DNA of 38,394 nt. Source: Accumulibacter sp. (GTDB lineage: Bacteria; Pseudomonadota; Gammaproteobacteria; Burkholderiales; Rhodocyclaceae). A program made the translations under genes and the position numbers. This document shows positions 26,179 to 34,822 of the stretch, in pieces (position 1 is the first letter of the stretch; every line of letters begins with the position of its first letter). Where the stretch lies: the NCBI GenBank assembly GCA_020049495.1, contig JAIFKU010000092.1, forward strand, positions 1 to 38,394, given 5' to 3'. Under the pieces are notes generated by a model. The model made no database searches. It was given only the letters and a program-made list of their open reading frames with translations, and was not told the DNA's origin.

Positions 26179-27266
26179 CTTTCGGCGAGGCGTTGGTAGC
26201 GACCTCCAGGCAAGCTGGCAACCCGACCATCCAGTTCCAAGTGTAACAGCATCACGGAAAGTGAGTCGGCCGTCAAACCACTGCGCGCGGCGAGTTCATC
26301 CAGTCCGCAGGGATCAAAGCCCATCATGGAAAGCAACTCAACGGACTGGTCAGGGCCGCCAGCGGTCTCGTTATCAGCTCCCCGTTCTACTGCATTCCAG
26401 CATAATTCCTCCAGGACATCCTGCGCTGTTTCAACCAGCTTGGCGCCCTGCTTGATGAGCTTGTGACAACCGCGGGATTGCGGCGAATGAATCGAACCGG
26501 GAATAGCAAAAACTTCACGCCCCTGCTCGGCAGCGAGCCGCGCAGTAATCAGCGAGCCACTTTCCTGTGCGGCTTCGACTACCAGTACCCCGCGTGAAAT
26601 GCCTGAAATCAGTCGGTTGCGTCGTGGAAAGTTGGAGGCACTGACTGGTGTTCCAAGCGGATATTCAGACACAATGGCCCCTCTGGCGCCGATCTCCAGA
26701 GCGAGTTCACGGTTCTTCGCCGGATAGATGCGATCAATGCCGGTTCCAATAAAAGCAATGGTATCCCCTGTGCGGGAAAGGGCACCGCGATGCGCAGCAG
26801 CATCGATACCCAGGGCAAGGCCACTGGCAATGATCAGACCGGCGTCGGAAAAGGCCGAGGCAAAACGTTCGGCATTCTGAATGCCTTGCGCAGTCGGGCT
26901 GCGACTGCCGACAATAGCCAACGTCGGACGGTCAAGCAGTTCAAGACAGCCGCGTACATAGAGCAGTGACGGGGGGTCCGGGATTTCGAGCAGGCTTCGG
27001 GGGTATTCAGGATCGGCCAGCGTGATAATGTGCTGATCAGCACCTTCCGCCCAGGCAAGTGCGGTTTCAACACGTGCGCCATTGTCGGTGTCGAGCAAGA
27101 GGCTGGTCGCCTTGTCGCCGATGATACCGCGCAGCGCACTGCGGCCGGCGGAAAAGACCGACTCCGGAAGTCCGAAAGCGGCCAGCAGCTTACGCTGTGT
27201 TTCGCCGCCAATGCCGGCAATGAGTGTCAGTCGCAGCCAGCTGTAGAGCGACTCTCCGGCACTCAT
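26175..27266 (-). CDS. dprA: DNA-processing protein DprA
   Basis: This 363-residue protein has an N-terminal helix-hairpin-helix/SAM-like domain (about 1-70). The Rossmann-like DprA core includes AIVGSRSPTAQG, IIASGLALGIDAAAHRGAL, FIGTGIDRIYPAKNREL, SEYPLGTPVSASNFPRRNRLISG and VVEAAQESGSLITARLA. A C-terminal winged-helix domain (about 300-360) ends LPGGRYQRLAES. It loads RecA onto incoming single-stranded DNA in natural transformation. It starts three bases after the LysM gene, so the two are coupled. The C-terminal domain is full length. Confidence 0.95.
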   Translation of the reverse strand: MSAGESLYSWLRLTLIAGIGGETQRKLLAAFGLPESVFSAGRSALRGIIGDKATSLLLDTDNGARVETALAWAEGADQHIITLADPEYPRSLLEIPDPPSLLYVRGCLELLDRPTLAIVGSRSPTAQGIQNAERFASAFSDAGLIIASGLALGIDAAAHRGALSRTGDTIAFIGTGIDRIYPAKNRELALEIGARGAIVSEYPLGTPVSASNFPRRNRLISGISRGVLVVEAAQESGSLITARLAAEQGREVFAIPGSIHSPQSRGCHKLIKQGAKLVETAQDVLEELCWNAVERGADNETAGGPDQSVELLSMMGFDPCGLDELAARSGLTADSLSVMLLHLELDGRVASLPGGRYQRLAES

Positions 27267-27269
27267 TGC

Positions 27270-28289
27270 TCAGGGTGTGCGGACGAAGTCATTGACCTCT
27301 GTGGTGCCCTCAGACTGAACGACCAGTGCATAAGAAATCCGTTCAAACGTGCGGAATACAAAGATCAGACCGATTCGTTCGGGTGGTATCTGAACATTCA
27401 CTTTTTTATCCGTTTCGTCACGTTCCACAACCGTGCGGTTACGCTCGAGAGCGAGGACGTGCCCGATTTCCAGTCCATCCCTGGTGCCACGATTCAGTGA
27501 AACAATGGACCCGCGTCCGGCAGCGCCGACACCTCCATAGACCGAGATGATGCGGCCATCGACCTGGGATTCGGGTTTGTGCGGTACATAAGCGACCAAT
27601 GCTGGGCGAATGGCGGGCACCAGGCGGTCGCCGCGACTGATTTCCTGTTTTGCAGTAAGCACGACGAAGGTTGCCGGATGTCCGGCTTGTACCTGAGATG
27701 CCGTGCCCAGATAAAAAGCCTCATAGCCGAGAATCAGCTTGGGGTCCTCAGGATCAAGCAGCGGCTTACCGTTACGATAGATCTGCCATTGCTGTTTGGA
27801 TGGATCGGCGTTATCGACATAAGCGAGGTCACCATTGCCGAGGAATACACGATCCTGCTGAGTGGCCACAATGCGTGGAGCACTATTCAGGCCATTGATT
27901 TCAACAATCAGGGGTGCGGAAATGAAAGGTTCGATGACATTTGGCGGAATCGGGGGAATCGCCTGCGTCATCGACTCGGAATAGATTTTCGGTTGCAGTC
28001 TGACATTCTGTATGCGCAGAAATGGCTTACCGTCGCCATCGCGATCAAGGACGATCACATCCCCTGGAAAAATTCGGTTCGGATTCTTGATCTGTTCCTG
28101 GTTCATGCGCCAGATTTCGGGCCAGCGCCAGGGTTCCTTGAGGAACTTGGCAGAGATTCCCCAGAGCGTGTCTCCGGGTACGACGATGTGTCGATCCGTT
28201 GCACTATCAGCAAGTTGCAGTGGTTGTTCGGCGGCGCTGCTTAGCGTGACAGCCACAAGCAGAATGAGCGCGGATATAATGCGAATCAT
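27270..28289 (-). CDS. Secreted LysM peptidoglycan-binding protein
   Basis: This 339-residue protein has an N-terminal signal peptide (MIRIISALILLVAVTLSSAA) followed by a LysM domain at about residues 34-82 (HIVVPGDTLWGISAKFLKEPWRWPEIWRMNQ...RIFPGDVIVL). A large unnamed beta-rich region of about 240 residues follows. It should bind cell-wall glycan in the periplasm or outer-membrane space. ATG 28289 is preferred because it begins the signal peptide and has GAGG nine bases upstream; the frame is open another 59 codons but that part looks non-coding. The same LysM-dprA pair divergent from def-fmt is common in Betaproteobacteria. Its specific function is unknown. Confidence 0.88.
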   Translation of the reverse strand: MIRIISALILLVAVTLSSAAEQPLQLADSATDRHIVVPGDTLWGISAKFLKEPWRWPEIWRMNQEQIKNPNRIFPGDVIVLDRDGDGKPFLRIQNVRLQPKIYSESMTQAIPPIPPNVIEPFISAPLIVEINGLNSAPRIVATQQDRVFLGNGDLAYVDNADPSKQQWQIYRNGKPLLDPEDPKLILGYEAFYLGTASQVQAGHPATFVVLTAKQEISRGDRLVPAIRPALVAYVPHKPESQVDGRIISVYGGVGAAGRGSIVSLNRGTRDGLEIGHVLALERNRTVVERDETDKKVNVQIPPERIGLIFVFRTFERISYALVVQSEGTTEVNDFVRTP

Positions 28290-28419
28290 CGTGTTATCCT
28301 CATACGAACGGGCGGCAACGTCTGTGAATGCTTGCGGAGCATCGGGTACGGGAGATTTTCGCGTCTTGTTCCCAGCCACATCCTCACAGCACGCTCCCGC
28401 CGCAGACATCGCATACAAT

Positions 28420-28434
28420 GCGCAAATATTGCGC
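28420..28434. repeat. Palindrome in the LysM-def divergent spacer
   Basis: GCGCAA-ATA-TTGCGC is a perfect inverted repeat, about 60 bases upstream of def, in the 204-base spacer that must hold the promoters for both directions. It could be an operator or a leader hairpin. No clear promoter was found. Confidence 0.35.
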
Positions 28435-28493
28435 CGTTTTTCAAGATGTTGCATTAGATTCTGCACGTAATTACTTCTTCGATCAAGCTTTTT

Positions 28494-28997
28494 ATGCCGC
28501 TACTACCAATACTACGTTTTCCTGATCCACGCCTTAAAACGCCTGCCGTTCCGGTTGAAAAGCTTGACGACAGCATCAGGCGTCTTGCGCGCGACATGGC
28601 TGAGACGATGTACGAAGCCCCGGGCATCGGTCTGGCCGCCACCCAGGTCGATGTTCACAAGCGGCTTATCGTCATTGATGCGTCCGAAACACGGGATCAA
28701 TTGCTGGTGCTGGTCAACCCGGAACTGGTCGAGAGCGATGGTGTCCAGTTCTGCGAAGAAGGTTGTCTCTCGGTGCCTGGCATTTACGACAAGGTTGAGC
28801 GCGCAGAGCATGTCGTCGTGCGCTATCTCGACCTGTCTGGCCAGACGCAGACGATTGCCGCCGATGGTCTGCTGGCGGTCTGCCTGCAGCATGAAATGGA
28901 TCATCTTCAAGGGAAAGTCTTTGTCGAGCATCTTTCGCTGCTCAAACAGATGCGGATCAAGGCCAAGCTACTCAAGCAGTCGCGGATCACCGCATGA
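28494..28997 (+). CDS. def: Peptide deformylase
   Basis: This 167-residue metalloenzyme removes the formyl group from nascent proteins. All three motifs are intact: GIGLAA (44-49), EGCLS (89-93, metal ligand C91) and QHEMDH (132-137, ligands H133 and H137, catalytic E134). Length is as usual for type 1. Start ATG 28494 gives the expected N-terminus (ILRFPDPRL). Its stop overlaps the fmt start (ATGA). Confidence 0.96.
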   Translation: MPLLPILRFPDPRLKTPAVPVEKLDDSIRRLARDMAETMYEAPGIGLAATQVDVHKRLIVIDASETRDQLLVLVNPELVESDGVQFCEEGCLSVPGIYDKVERAEHVVVRYLDLSGQTQTIAADGLLAVCLQHEMDHLQGKVFVEHLSLLKQMRIKAKLLKQSRITA

Positions 28998-29920
28998 AAC
29001 TGGTTTTTGCCGGAACTCCCGATTTTTCTGCGCTGGCATTGAAATCGATTCTGGCTGCAGGGCATCAGGTCAAGCTGGTGCTTACTCAGCCGGATCGTCC
29101 CTCAGGGAGAGGCATGGCTTTGCGAGCCTCGCCGGTCAAAGTGCTGGCGCTGGCTTCCGGAATCGAGGTTTTTCAGCCCCCGTCCTTGAAAGATGAGGCG
29201 GCCCAGGAGCGGGTGCGAGCCGTTGCTGCCGAGGCCATGATCGTCGCGGCCTATGGCCTGATTCTTCCACAGACGGTGCTCGACATGCCCCGCTTTGGCT
29301 GCATCAATATTCACGCCTCTCTGCTGCCGCGCTGGCGCGGTGCGGCGCCCATCCAGCGAGCAATTCTTGCCGGTGATGCCGAAACCGGCGTCTGCATCAT
29401 GCAGATGGAGGCCGGGCTCGACACCGGACCGGTGCTGCTTTCCGGTAAGCTGCCGATCAGCAGTACAGATACGGCAGGCAGCTTGCATGACAAACTCGCC
29501 GGACTGGGTGCCGGCCTGATCGTCGAGGCGCTGGCAAAATTGCCCTTACCCCTGTGCCCACAATCAGATTCCGGCGTCAGCTATGCCGCCAAGATCGAGA
29601 AGTCAGAAGCCGCACTTGACTGGCGCATGCCGGCAGTCAAGCTGGACCGGCAGGTGCGGGCGTTCAACCCGTTTCCGGGCGCGGCGGTCGGCTTGAACGG
29701 CATGACGATCAAGATCTGGAGTGCAACAGCCGAGAGTGGATCGGGAGAGCCGGGTGCCGTTCTTTATTCCGGCAAGGACGGCATTGTGGTGGCCTGCGGA
29801 GAAGGCACCCTACGGCTGAGCGAGCTGCAAAAAGCCGGCGGCAAGCGTTTGCCGGTTGAGCCGTTCCTGGCTGGAGCCGGGATTCCGGCCGGAGCCCGCT
29901 TTGAACAACGAATGCCTTGA
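28994..29920 (+). CDS. fmt: Methionyl-tRNA formyltransferase
   Basis: This 308-residue enzyme formylates initiator tRNA. The N-terminal Rossmann-like domain has [13 protein letters not shown] and the catalytic segment [21 protein letters not shown] with the conserved Asn and His. [11 protein letters not shown] supplies the catalytic Asp. The C-terminal OB-like domain (about 205-305) contains [10 protein letters not shown]. It is translationally coupled to def by ATGA; the two act at opposite ends of the formyl-Met cycle. Confidence 0.96.
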   Translation: MKLVFAGTPDFSALALKSILAAGHQVKLVLTQPDRPSGRGMALRASPVKVLALASGIEVFQPPSLKDEAAQERVRAVAAEAMIVAAYGLILPQTVLDMPRFGCINIHASLLPRWRGAAPIQRAILAGDAETGVCIMQMEAGLDTGPVLLSGKLPISSTDTAGSLHDKLAGLGAGLIVEALAKLPLPLCPQSDSGVSYAAKIEKSEAALDWRMPAVKLDRQVRAFNPFPGAAVGLNGMTIKIWSATAESGSGEPGAVLYSGKDGIVVACGEGTLRLSELQKAGGKRLPVEPFLAGAGIPAGARFEQRMP

Positions 29921-29989
29921 TTTTTTTCGTTCGTCCCCAATCTAGGGCGCAGATCATGCACAATTCTGCGTCACAAGGAGATCAAGACG

Positions 29990-30847
29990 ATGCTTGGCAA
30001 CTGGATAAAAACCTCCATTCTGATGGCCGCAATCATGGCCTTGTTCGGCGTCATCGGTGCGTACATCGGCGGCGCATCGGGCATGCTGATGGCCTTGCTG
30101 TTCGGCGGTGCGATGAATCTCTTCGCCTACTGGTTCTCCGATACCATGGTGTTGAAGATGTACAACGCACAGGAAGTCGACGAAACTTCGGCGCCGCAGT
30201 TTTACACCATGGTTCGCGAACTGTCCGGGCGTGCCGGTCTGCCGATGCCGCGCGTCTATCTGATCGACGAGGCGCAGCCCAACGCCTTTGCAACCGGGCG
30301 CAATCCGGACAATGCTGCAGTCGCCGCAACCACGGGAATTCTGCACCTGCTGTCGGCACGGGAAATTCGCGGCGTGATGGCGCATGAACTGGCGCACATC
30401 CGACACCGTGACATTCTGATTTCGACGATTTCGGCAACCATGGCCGGCGCCATTTCGGCACTGGCCAATTTCACGATGTTTTTTGGCGGACGTGATGCTG
30501 AAGGCCGCCCAGACAATCCAATCGCCAGTATCGCCGTAGCCTTGCTGGCGCCGCTGGCGGCCTCGCTGATCCAGATGGCCATTTCGCGGGCGCGCGAATT
30601 TGAGGCCGATCGCGGAGGTGCGGAGATCTGCGGCGACCCCGATGCGCTGGCCGATGCATTGACCAGAATCGATGCCTATGCTCGCGGAATCCCGATGCCG
30701 ATAGCCGAGGCGCATCCGGCAACGGCGCAGATGATGATCATGAATCCGCTCTCTGGTGGCGGCATCGACGGCCTGTTCAGTACCCATCCGCCCACCGAAG
30801 AGCGTGTCGACCGGTTGCGTGTTATGGCCGGTGGCGGTTTCCGCTAG
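29990..30847 (+). CDS. htpX: Protease HtpX
   Basis: This 285-residue inner-membrane zinc metalloprotease (M48B) has two N-terminal membrane helices (about 7-28 and 31-50), the zinc motif HELAH (132-136) and the third ligand Glu in REFEADRGG. Two further hydrophobic segments lie at about 143-160 and 176-196. It degrades misfolded membrane proteins together with FtsH. The ribosome site AAGGAGAT lies eight bases before ATG 29990. It starts 69 bases after fmt. It normally neighbours rsmB in this group; here two minus-strand genes intervene. Confidence 0.95.
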   Translation: MLGNWIKTSILMAAIMALFGVIGAYIGGASGMLMALLFGGAMNLFAYWFSDTMVLKMYNAQEVDETSAPQFYTMVRELSGRAGLPMPRVYLIDEAQPNAFATGRNPDNAAVAATTGILHLLSAREIRGVMAHELAHIRHRDILISTISATMAGAISALANFTMFFGGRDAEGRPDNPIASIAVALLAPLAASLIQMAISRAREFEADRGGAEICGDPDALADALTRIDAYARGIPMPIAEAHPATAQMMIMNPLSGGGIDGLFSTHPPTEERVDRLRVMAGGGFR

Positions 30848-30854
30848 CGGCAAA

Positions 30855-31772
30855 TCACCGGATCTTCGTCTTGAACAGCCGGTTGAGCAGATCCGCCAGC
30901 CGGTATCCGGCCTCGGCAACCCGGCGATTGGCGATCTCGCGGCTGTTTTCGAAGAAGGCTTCAGTGAGGGTTGGCGTTGCTTCCTGGCCTGGCGGGTAGC
31001 CGCTTTCACGGGCGATGTGCCAGCTTTCAGCTATCCATTGCGCGCTTGATGCGCGATGCGCTGGTCGCGGATAGGCGGCGATCAGGGCCCGGATTGCCGT
31101 ATCGAGACGCTCGCCCCGCAATCCGGATGCGCCCGGCAGATCGTCCCAGAAGGCGTGCAATGTTGATCTGTTCTTGCGCGGATTGAACGGGTTGATAACG
31201 CTCATGCCGTTACCCAGCGTGTCCCACCTGCCCTCAGCGTCGAGCCGGACGCTGGTATGCAGTGGCTGGTGCGAGTCAGCCACCAGGTGAATGAGCCAGG
31301 GCAAAGCATAGACGCGTTCCTGTGACGGGGAGCTCATTGTTGCAAGAGTCCTGGCCAGCGCCACAAGCTGCGTATCCATCTGGCCGGATGAGGAATACCC
31401 GGTGGCAACGCCGTTAATCGGTCGATTGACGTAATGCCAGTCACGGTGGCGTTCCATATCGGGGAATCCGGGCAGGAGCGGTCTGCTTTCGTCGACTCCG
31501 GCACTGTAGAAACGCTTGTCATGACGGATTTCATCTGGCCAGGTCGACGCCTCGATAAAAACGAGACGTTCCGTGTGGCCATGCTCTGCCTTCTTGAGCC
31601 AGCGTTCATGGTCCGGGTGTTCGCGCAGCAAGCGGTTTGCTTCGCTGCGCGCCTGTGCATCGAGAAACTCCCAGGCAATCCCAGCAACCAGGCGGTGCCC
31701 GGCGGCGTTCCACGCCACGGCAGGCAGGGGAAGCAGCAAGAAGAGCAAAGACAGCAGCAGACCACCGCCCAT
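30855..31772 (-). CDS. Secreted S1/P1-type zinc nuclease
   Basis: This 305-residue protein has a signal peptide (residues 1-20, LLLSLLFLLLPLPAVA) cut just before W21. In S1/P1 nucleases the mature N-terminal Trp itself binds zinc, so this placement is diagnostic. Other trinuclear-zinc ligands are visible: H26 in WNAAGH, Asp in STWPDEIR, the two His and Asp in HLVADSHQPLH, and H/D in LHAFWDDL. Members cut single-stranded DNA and RNA and remove 3'-phosphates. It acts in the periplasm or outside. Start ATG 31772 is chosen; the frame is open 65 codons further, but that part overlaps the upstream gene and spoils the signal peptide. It lies 22 bases after a CDF metal exporter on the same strand. 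Confidence 0.88.
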   Translation of the reverse strand: MGGGLLLSLLFLLLPLPAVAWNAAGHRLVAGIAWEFLDAQARSEANRLLREHPDHERWLKKAEHGHTERLVFIEASTWPDEIRHDKRFYSAGVDESRPLLPGFPDMERHRDWHYVNRPINGVATGYSSSGQMDTQLVALARTLATMSSPSQERVYALPWLIHLVADSHQPLHTSVRLDAEGRWDTLGNGMSVINPFNPRKNRSTLHAFWDDLPGASGLRGERLDTAIRALIAAYPRPAHRASSAQWIAESWHIARESGYPPGQEATPTLTEAFFENSREIANRRVAEAGYRLADLLNRLFKTKIR

Positions 31773-31794
31773 ACCTGCGGAAGGTGCAGTTCCG

Positions 31795-32694
31795 TTATCG
31801 ATCAAGCGCGATGTCCTCAAGCGATGCCGGGTCGTCCAATGGCTCAAGATGCGTGAGCACCGTCGTCTGCGGAAGAGTCTGGCGAATGTCGCTCTCAAGC
31901 CGTTCAACGAGTTCGTGCCCCTGCTGGATTGACCAGTGCCCGGGAACCAGTACGTGCAGTTCAACAAAGCGGTGTGCTCCCGATTCGCGAGTACGCAGGG
32001 CGTGATAGTCGATGCCTTGTTCGCGGTAACGGGTCAGGACGGCAACGACCCGAGCGTGTTCTGCTTGCGGCAGGGCAACGTCCATCAAGCCTTGCGTCGA
32101 GCGATAAACAAGCTTGCCGCCGGTCCATACGATATTGGCCGCGACCAGCAAGGCTAGAACCGGATCGAGCCAAAGCCAGCCGGTCAGCGCAACCGCACCC
32201 ACGCCGGCGATCACGCCGACGGATGTCCACACATCGGTCAGCAAGTGATGCGCGTCGGCCTCTAGCGTCAGCGATCGTTGCGTGCGTCCAGCAGCGAGCA
32301 GGATACGGGCTGTAAAAAGATTCACGATGGTGGCAACAGCCGAAACTGCAAGACCCATACCCACTTGCTCGAGCGGTTGCAGATGAAGCAGGCGCTCAAT
32401 AGCGGTGACGCTGATGCCGATTGCCGCCAGAACGATCAACAGCCCCTCGAAGCCTGCAGAAAAATATTCGGCTTTGCCGTGGCCGTACGTGTGGTGATCG
32501 TCTGCCGGTTGCTCGGCGACCGTGATCATGGCCAGAGCCATGATCGCTCCGGCGAGATTGACGACCGATTCAAGCGCATCGGAAAGCAGGCCAACCGACC
32601 CCGTCATCCACCAGGCCAAGCCCTTCAGCATGATGGTGGCGAGTGCCGCGCCAATCGACAGCCAAGCGTAGCGTTTGAGTGAAGGTGCGTTCAT
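31795..32694 (-). CDS. Cation diffusion facilitator (CDF) metal exporter
   Basis: This 299-residue protein has six membrane helices (about 10-200) and a cytoplasmic C-terminal domain (about 205-295) with [27 protein letters not shown], typical of CDF dimers. TM5 carries the metal motif HLLTD (HxxxD). TM2 reads SDALESVVN rather than HxxxD or DxxxD, so metal choice (Zn, Fe, Co, Mn) cannot be assigned safely. It should export divalent metal from cytoplasm to periplasm by proton exchange. ATG 32694 is chosen over 32736 because it starts just before the first helix and avoids overlap with the divergent rsmB leader. It is likely cotranscribed with the zinc nuclease downstream. Confidence 0.87.
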   Translation of the reverse strand: MNAPSLKRYAWLSIGAALATIMLKGLAWWMTGSVGLLSDALESVVNLAGAIMALAMITVAEQPADDHHTYGHGKAEYFSAGFEGLLIVLAAIGISVTAIERLLHLQPLEQVGMGLAVSAVATIVNLFTARILLAAGRTQRSLTLEADAHHLLTDVWTSVGVIAGVGAVALTGWLWLDPVLALLVAANIVWTGGKLVYRSTQGLMDVALPQAEHARVVAVLTRYREQGIDYHALRTRESGAHRFVELHVLVPGHWSIQQGHELVERLESDIRQTLPQTTVLTHLEPLDDPASLEDIALDR

Positions 32695-32763
32695 CCGTTC
32701 ATTATGGACGCCCACAGCCGGACTTGTCATCATCATGCTAAACTCGATGCACCAACGCCTATC

Positions 32764-34161
32764 ATGGATGCTGCTTTGTCGTCTTCACCTTCTTCGCCTC
32801 ATTCATCCAGATCTTCGCCACGAATTGTTCGGCGGCGCAAACCCGGAACAGATGCGCCCTCGGCTGCTGGTGCGGACTGCAGCTCACCGCCCTTGCCCGG
32901 CGTGCTCGCCCCCGATTCGCTGGGCTGGAGCCTGCTGCTGGCGGCGCGCGTGCTGAGCGCTGTTTATGCCGGGAGAAGCTTGAGCGAAGCTTTGGTACTT
33001 CTGGCCAAGGAAGCGCCTGTTGCGCGTGCCGCGGCACAGGATGTGGCCTACGGTGTGTTGCGGCGCTACGCTTGGGGTGAATTCATTCTTGCTCGACTGA
33101 TGAGCAAACCTTTGACCCATCCCGAGACGCAGGCGCTCTTGCTCGGCGCTCTCTATCGTCTGGAAACGCGTCCTGATTCAAGACCGATGGTGGTCGACCA
33201 GGCGGTTGCTGCAGCCGGTGAACTGGCGGGTGGCGTTTTCAAGGGGCTAGTCAATGGCGTGCTGCGCAATTATCTGCGCCAGCGCGAAGCGCTGCTGGCT
33301 GCGACAGCGGGCGACGAAGCCGCCCGATATCAACATCCGGGCTGGTGGTTGGCGCGGCTGCGCCGTACGTATCGTGATAGCTGGTCGTCCGTTGTTGCTG
33401 CCGACAATAGCCCGCCACCGATGACGCTGCGGGTCAATCCGCGGCGGGGGACGGTGTCCGACTATGCCGCAAAGCTCGACGCGGCAGGGCTGTCGTGCCG
33501 GCCGGCTGGTGGTCATGGTCTGATCTTGCACAAGCCTGTATCGGTTGAAGCCTTGCCGGGTTTTTTCGAGGGTTTTGTTTCGGTACAGGATATCGGCGCC
33601 CAGCGCGCCGCCGAGTTGCTGTCGCCGGCGACGGGGTCGCGAGTTCTCGACGCGTGTGCAGCACCTGGCGGAAAGACAGCCCATCTGCTCGAATTGAGCG
33701 ATCTCGATCTGCTGGCACTCGATATCGACGCGCAGCGGGTGACACGCATCGAGGAAAATCTGCAACGACTAGGGCTGCTGGCCGAAGTCAAGGCCGCAGA
33801 TTGCACCGAGCCTGGGCGCTGGTGGGATGGCCGGCCTTTTGACGCCATTCTCGCCGATGTACCCTGTTCGGCTTCCGGCGTGGTACGTCGGCATCCGGAC
33901 ATCAAGATCTTACGTCGCGAAAGCGATATCCGGCGCTTTGCCCAGGCGCAAGCCGCCATTCTCGACGTGCTCTGGCCTTTGCTCCGGGCTGGCGGTAAGC
34001 TTCTGTATGCGACCTGTTCAGTGTTCGCGGAAGAAAATGCCGGGCAGATCGACGCCTTTCTCGTGCGTCAGCCGGATGCCAGGCGCCTGCTTGATGAGCA
34101 ACTGCTCCCCGGGGAAGATAACGACGGTTTTTATTATGCGTTGTTACAAAAAGATTATTAG
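32764..34161 (+). CDS. rsmB: 16S rRNA m5C967 methyltransferase RsmB
   Basis: This protein of about 465 residues has a Ser/Pro/Arg-rich N-terminus, a NusB-like RNA-binding domain (about 50-170) and a Rossmann methyltransferase domain with [18 protein letters not shown] (SAM site), [17 protein letters not shown] and [10 protein letters not shown]. The Cys of DVPCS and of ATCS are the two catalytic cysteines of the family. It methylates C967 of 16S rRNA. The start is uncertain: ATG 32704 is also in frame, and the first 45 residues look low-complexity either way. It overlaps the DUF4390 gene by 26 bases and heads the rsmB-DUF4390-ntrYX-trkA block. Confidence 0.92.
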   Translation: MDAALSSSPSSPHSSRSSPRIVRRRKPGTDAPSAAGADCSSPPLPGVLAPDSLGWSLLLAARVLSAVYAGRSLSEALVLLAKEAPVARAAAQDVAYGVLRRYAWGEFILARLMSKPLTHPETQALLLGALYRLETRPDSRPMVVDQAVAAAGELAGGVFKGLVNGVLRNYLRQREALLAATAGDEAARYQHPGWWLARLRRTYRDSWSSVVAADNSPPPMTLRVNPRRGTVSDYAAKLDAAGLSCRPAGGHGLILHKPVSVEALPGFFEGFVSVQDIGAQRAAELLSPATGSRVLDACAAPGGKTAHLLELSDLDLLALDIDAQRVTRIEENLQRLGLLAEVKAADCTEPGRWWDGRPFDAILADVPCSASGVVRRHPDIKILRRESDIRRFAQAQAAILDVLWPLLRAGGKLLYATCSVFAEENAGQIDAFLVRQPDARRLLDEQLLPGEDNDGFYYALLQKDY

Positions 34162-34822
34162 TCCGTTTTTTTTATGCGTACTGTTGCTGTTTGTCGCCCC
34201 TGCGGCACAGGCAACGGATCTGAGCATCCGTAACCCGCAACTGCTGGCTAACGATGAAGGCTATAGCCTTGCTGCCGATTTCAACATCAACTTCAATTCA
34301 CGACTTGAAGAAGCGGTCAACAAGGGCATTGTGCTTTATTTTGCCGCTGATTTCGAGCTGACCCGGTCGCGCTGGTACTGGTTCGATGAACAGGTTGTTC
34401 GGCGCGGCAAGACTTTCCAGCTTTCCTACCATGCCTTGACACGCCAGTATCGCTTATCGACCGGTGCCTTGCATCAGAGCTATGCGGCGCTCGATGATGC
34501 GCTACGGGCCATGTCGCACCTGCGCAACTGGCAGGTGCTCGAAAAGAGCGACATCCGGGTCGATCAGACCTACCTTGCCGCCTTGCGCATGCGGCTGGAT
34601 CTGACGCAAATGCCCAAGACTTTCCAGGTCAGCGCCCTGTCCAACAAGGACTGGAATCTGTCCTCCGACTGGCTGCGCTGGAGTTTCACACCGAGCGAGC
34701 TGGTGCCGGTCGCTGCTGCGACCCATCCGGTGCCGTCGGCAGCCGCAGCTTCATCGCCCGTACTGACCACACCACCAGTGCCTGGCATGATGACGGTACC
34801 GGTTGCCGGTGAGGGCAAATGA
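34136..34822 (+). CDS. DUF4390 exported protein
   Basis: This 228-residue protein has a signal peptide ([20 protein letters not shown]...AQA, about 1-26) and a conserved domain of about 150 residues containing NFNSRLEEAVNKGIVLYF and SRWYWFD. A Pro/Ala/Val-rich tail (about 190-228) follows. It is periplasmic. Family function is unknown, but it regularly lies between rsmB and ntrY in Betaproteobacteria, suggesting a link to NtrY sensing. It overlaps rsmB by 26 bases and ntrY by four (ATGA). Confidence 0.87.
   Translation: MRCYKKIISPFFLCVLLLFVAPAAQATDLSIRNPQLLANDEGYSLAADFNINFNSRLEEAVNKGIVLYFAADFELTRSRWYWFDEQVVRRGKTFQLSYHALTRQYRLSTGALHQSYAALDDALRAMSHLRNWQVLEKSDIRVDQTYLAALRMRLDLTQMPKTFQVSALSNKDWNLSSDWLRWSFTPSELVPVAAATHPVPSAAAASSPVLTTPPVPGMMTVPVAGEGK

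Noticed and set aside
29954-31009. Minus-strand frame of 351 codons opposite htpX
   Set aside because: Shadow of htpX; His/Arg-rich with no recognisable fold.
31773-31967. Longer N-terminus for the S1/P1 nuclease
   Set aside because: It would overlap the upstream CDF gene and bury the signal peptide; the AVA-W21 cleavage site strongly supports the internal start.
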